From contig JANQPO010000017.1 of NCBI GenBank assembly GCA_028289445.1, positions 605,537 through 669,536 of the forward strand: DNA of 64,000 bases, read 5' to 3'. The notes under the pieces are model-generated. The model ran no database searches and was not told where the DNA came from. It saw only the letters and a program-made list of their open reading frames with translations. Every line of letters starts with the position of its first letter. Position 1 is the stretch's first letter. Positions 63,784-64,000 of this stretch are shown here, piece by piece. Source of the DNA: Tepidamorphaceae bacterium. Its GTDB lineage: Bacteria > Pseudomonadota > Alphaproteobacteria > Rhizobiales > JAKSCL01. A program made the translations under genes and the position numbers.

Positions 63784-64000
63784 TCAGGCGGCGGCGCCGG
63801 TCTGGCCTTGCGCGGCGGCGCGGATCGCCGCAATGTTGCCGGCGTAATTGGCGGCGCCGCCCTTGAAGATCGATGAGCCGGCCACCAAAACATCGGCACC
63901 TGCGCCCGCCGCGATCGGTGCCGTGTCCGGCGCGATGCCGCCATCGACCTCGACATGGACGTCGCGACCGTCGAGGATAGCGCGCACCTGGCGGATCTTA
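63784..64000 (-). CDS. rpe: Ribulose-phosphate 3-epimerase, C-terminal part (partial)
   Basis: Only the last 71 codons plus the stop lie in the window; the 5' part is beyond its right edge. The sequence KIRQVRAILDGRDVHVEVDG with DGGI and the phosphate-binding DVLVAGSSIFKGG are characteristic of Rpe, which interconverts ribulose-5-P and xylulose-5-P. It lies 24 bases upstream of purB on the same strand, as in related genomes. Confidence 0.9.
   Translation of the reverse strand, partial: KIRQVRAILDGRDVHVEVDGGIAPDTAPIAAGAGADVLVAGSSIFKGGAANYAGNIAAIRAAAQGQTGAAA

Overview
The window is a gene-dense, high-GC segment of an alphaproteobacterial chromosome. Three things support this. The tmRNA gene is circularly permuted (two-piece), as in Alphaproteobacteria. 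The flagellar regulators FlaF, FlbT and FliX are present. Gene order in the right half (recA-alaS, icd, trmJ-murI, rpsD, grxD-bolA-purLQS-purC, the F1-ATPase zeta subunit, purB, rpe) resembles Hyphomicrobiales (Rhizobiales) and their relatives, and RecA carries the N-terminal extension common there. I cannot name the genus. LAYOUT. 1-21,100 is a flagellar region. It holds the 3' end of flgE, then flgK-flgL (+), flaF/flbT/flagellin (-), a FlaG-like gene (-), flgI-flgJ-flgN (-), fliX (+), dksA (+), an AhpD-like gene (-), flgF-flgG-flgA-flgH (-), and fliL-fliM-DUF6468-motE-TPR giant (+). Two sigma54 -24/-12 promoters can be read directly, ahead of flgI and flgF, and a CtrA-like box lies ahead of fliX. 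This is the Caulobacter-style hierarchy. 21,100-27,450 is housekeeping: a methyltransferase, aminopeptidase P, a DUF1127 peptide, PrmA and a PcrA/UvrD helicase. 27,450-30,520 is the least conventional stretch. It has an orphan hypothetical gene, a TAT-exported dioxygenase-like protein with a bis-heme ferric-reductase-like membrane protein, and two diverged copies of a ~55-bp direct repeat on either side of that pair. 30,520-42,330 holds a ClC channel, a thioesterase, a GlcD-type dehydrogenase, a very large AsmA protein, fumC with its DUF4169 and ribbon-helix-helix companions, a TetR-controlled quinone-reductase locus with three tandem operators, and sspB. 42,330-46,330 contains the permuted ssrA (tag ANDNYAPVAQAA) next to sspB, a TAT/YHS protein, thyA, and a mosaic folA. 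The distal half of this folA drops to ~35% GC and ends in a sliding-clamp-like QLSFF motif. 46,400-64,000 contains recA, alaS, icd, trmJ-murI, a decayed phytanoyl-CoA dioxygenase, rpsD, grxD-bolA, the purine cluster, an HpcH/HpaI aldolase, nicotinate phosphoribosyltransferase, purB and the 3' part of rpe. HOW IT WORKS TOGETHER. Most of the window is conserved core. The left third builds and regulates the flagellum (hook-filament junction, rod, P and L rings, C ring, motor accessory). The right third makes IMP precursors and AMP (purC, S, Q, L, B), dTMP (thyA, folA) and DNA-repair and translation factors. ssrA and sspB form a ribosome-rescue plus tag-delivery pair. The points most worth a second look are the folA mosaic with its clamp-like tail, the ssrA-sspB linkage, the triple TetR operator, the REP-like elements that supply stop codons at two convergent junctions, and the uncharacterised TPR/AMIN-like giant in the fliLM operon. 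No CRISPR array, intact insertion sequence, tRNA or rRNA was seen.
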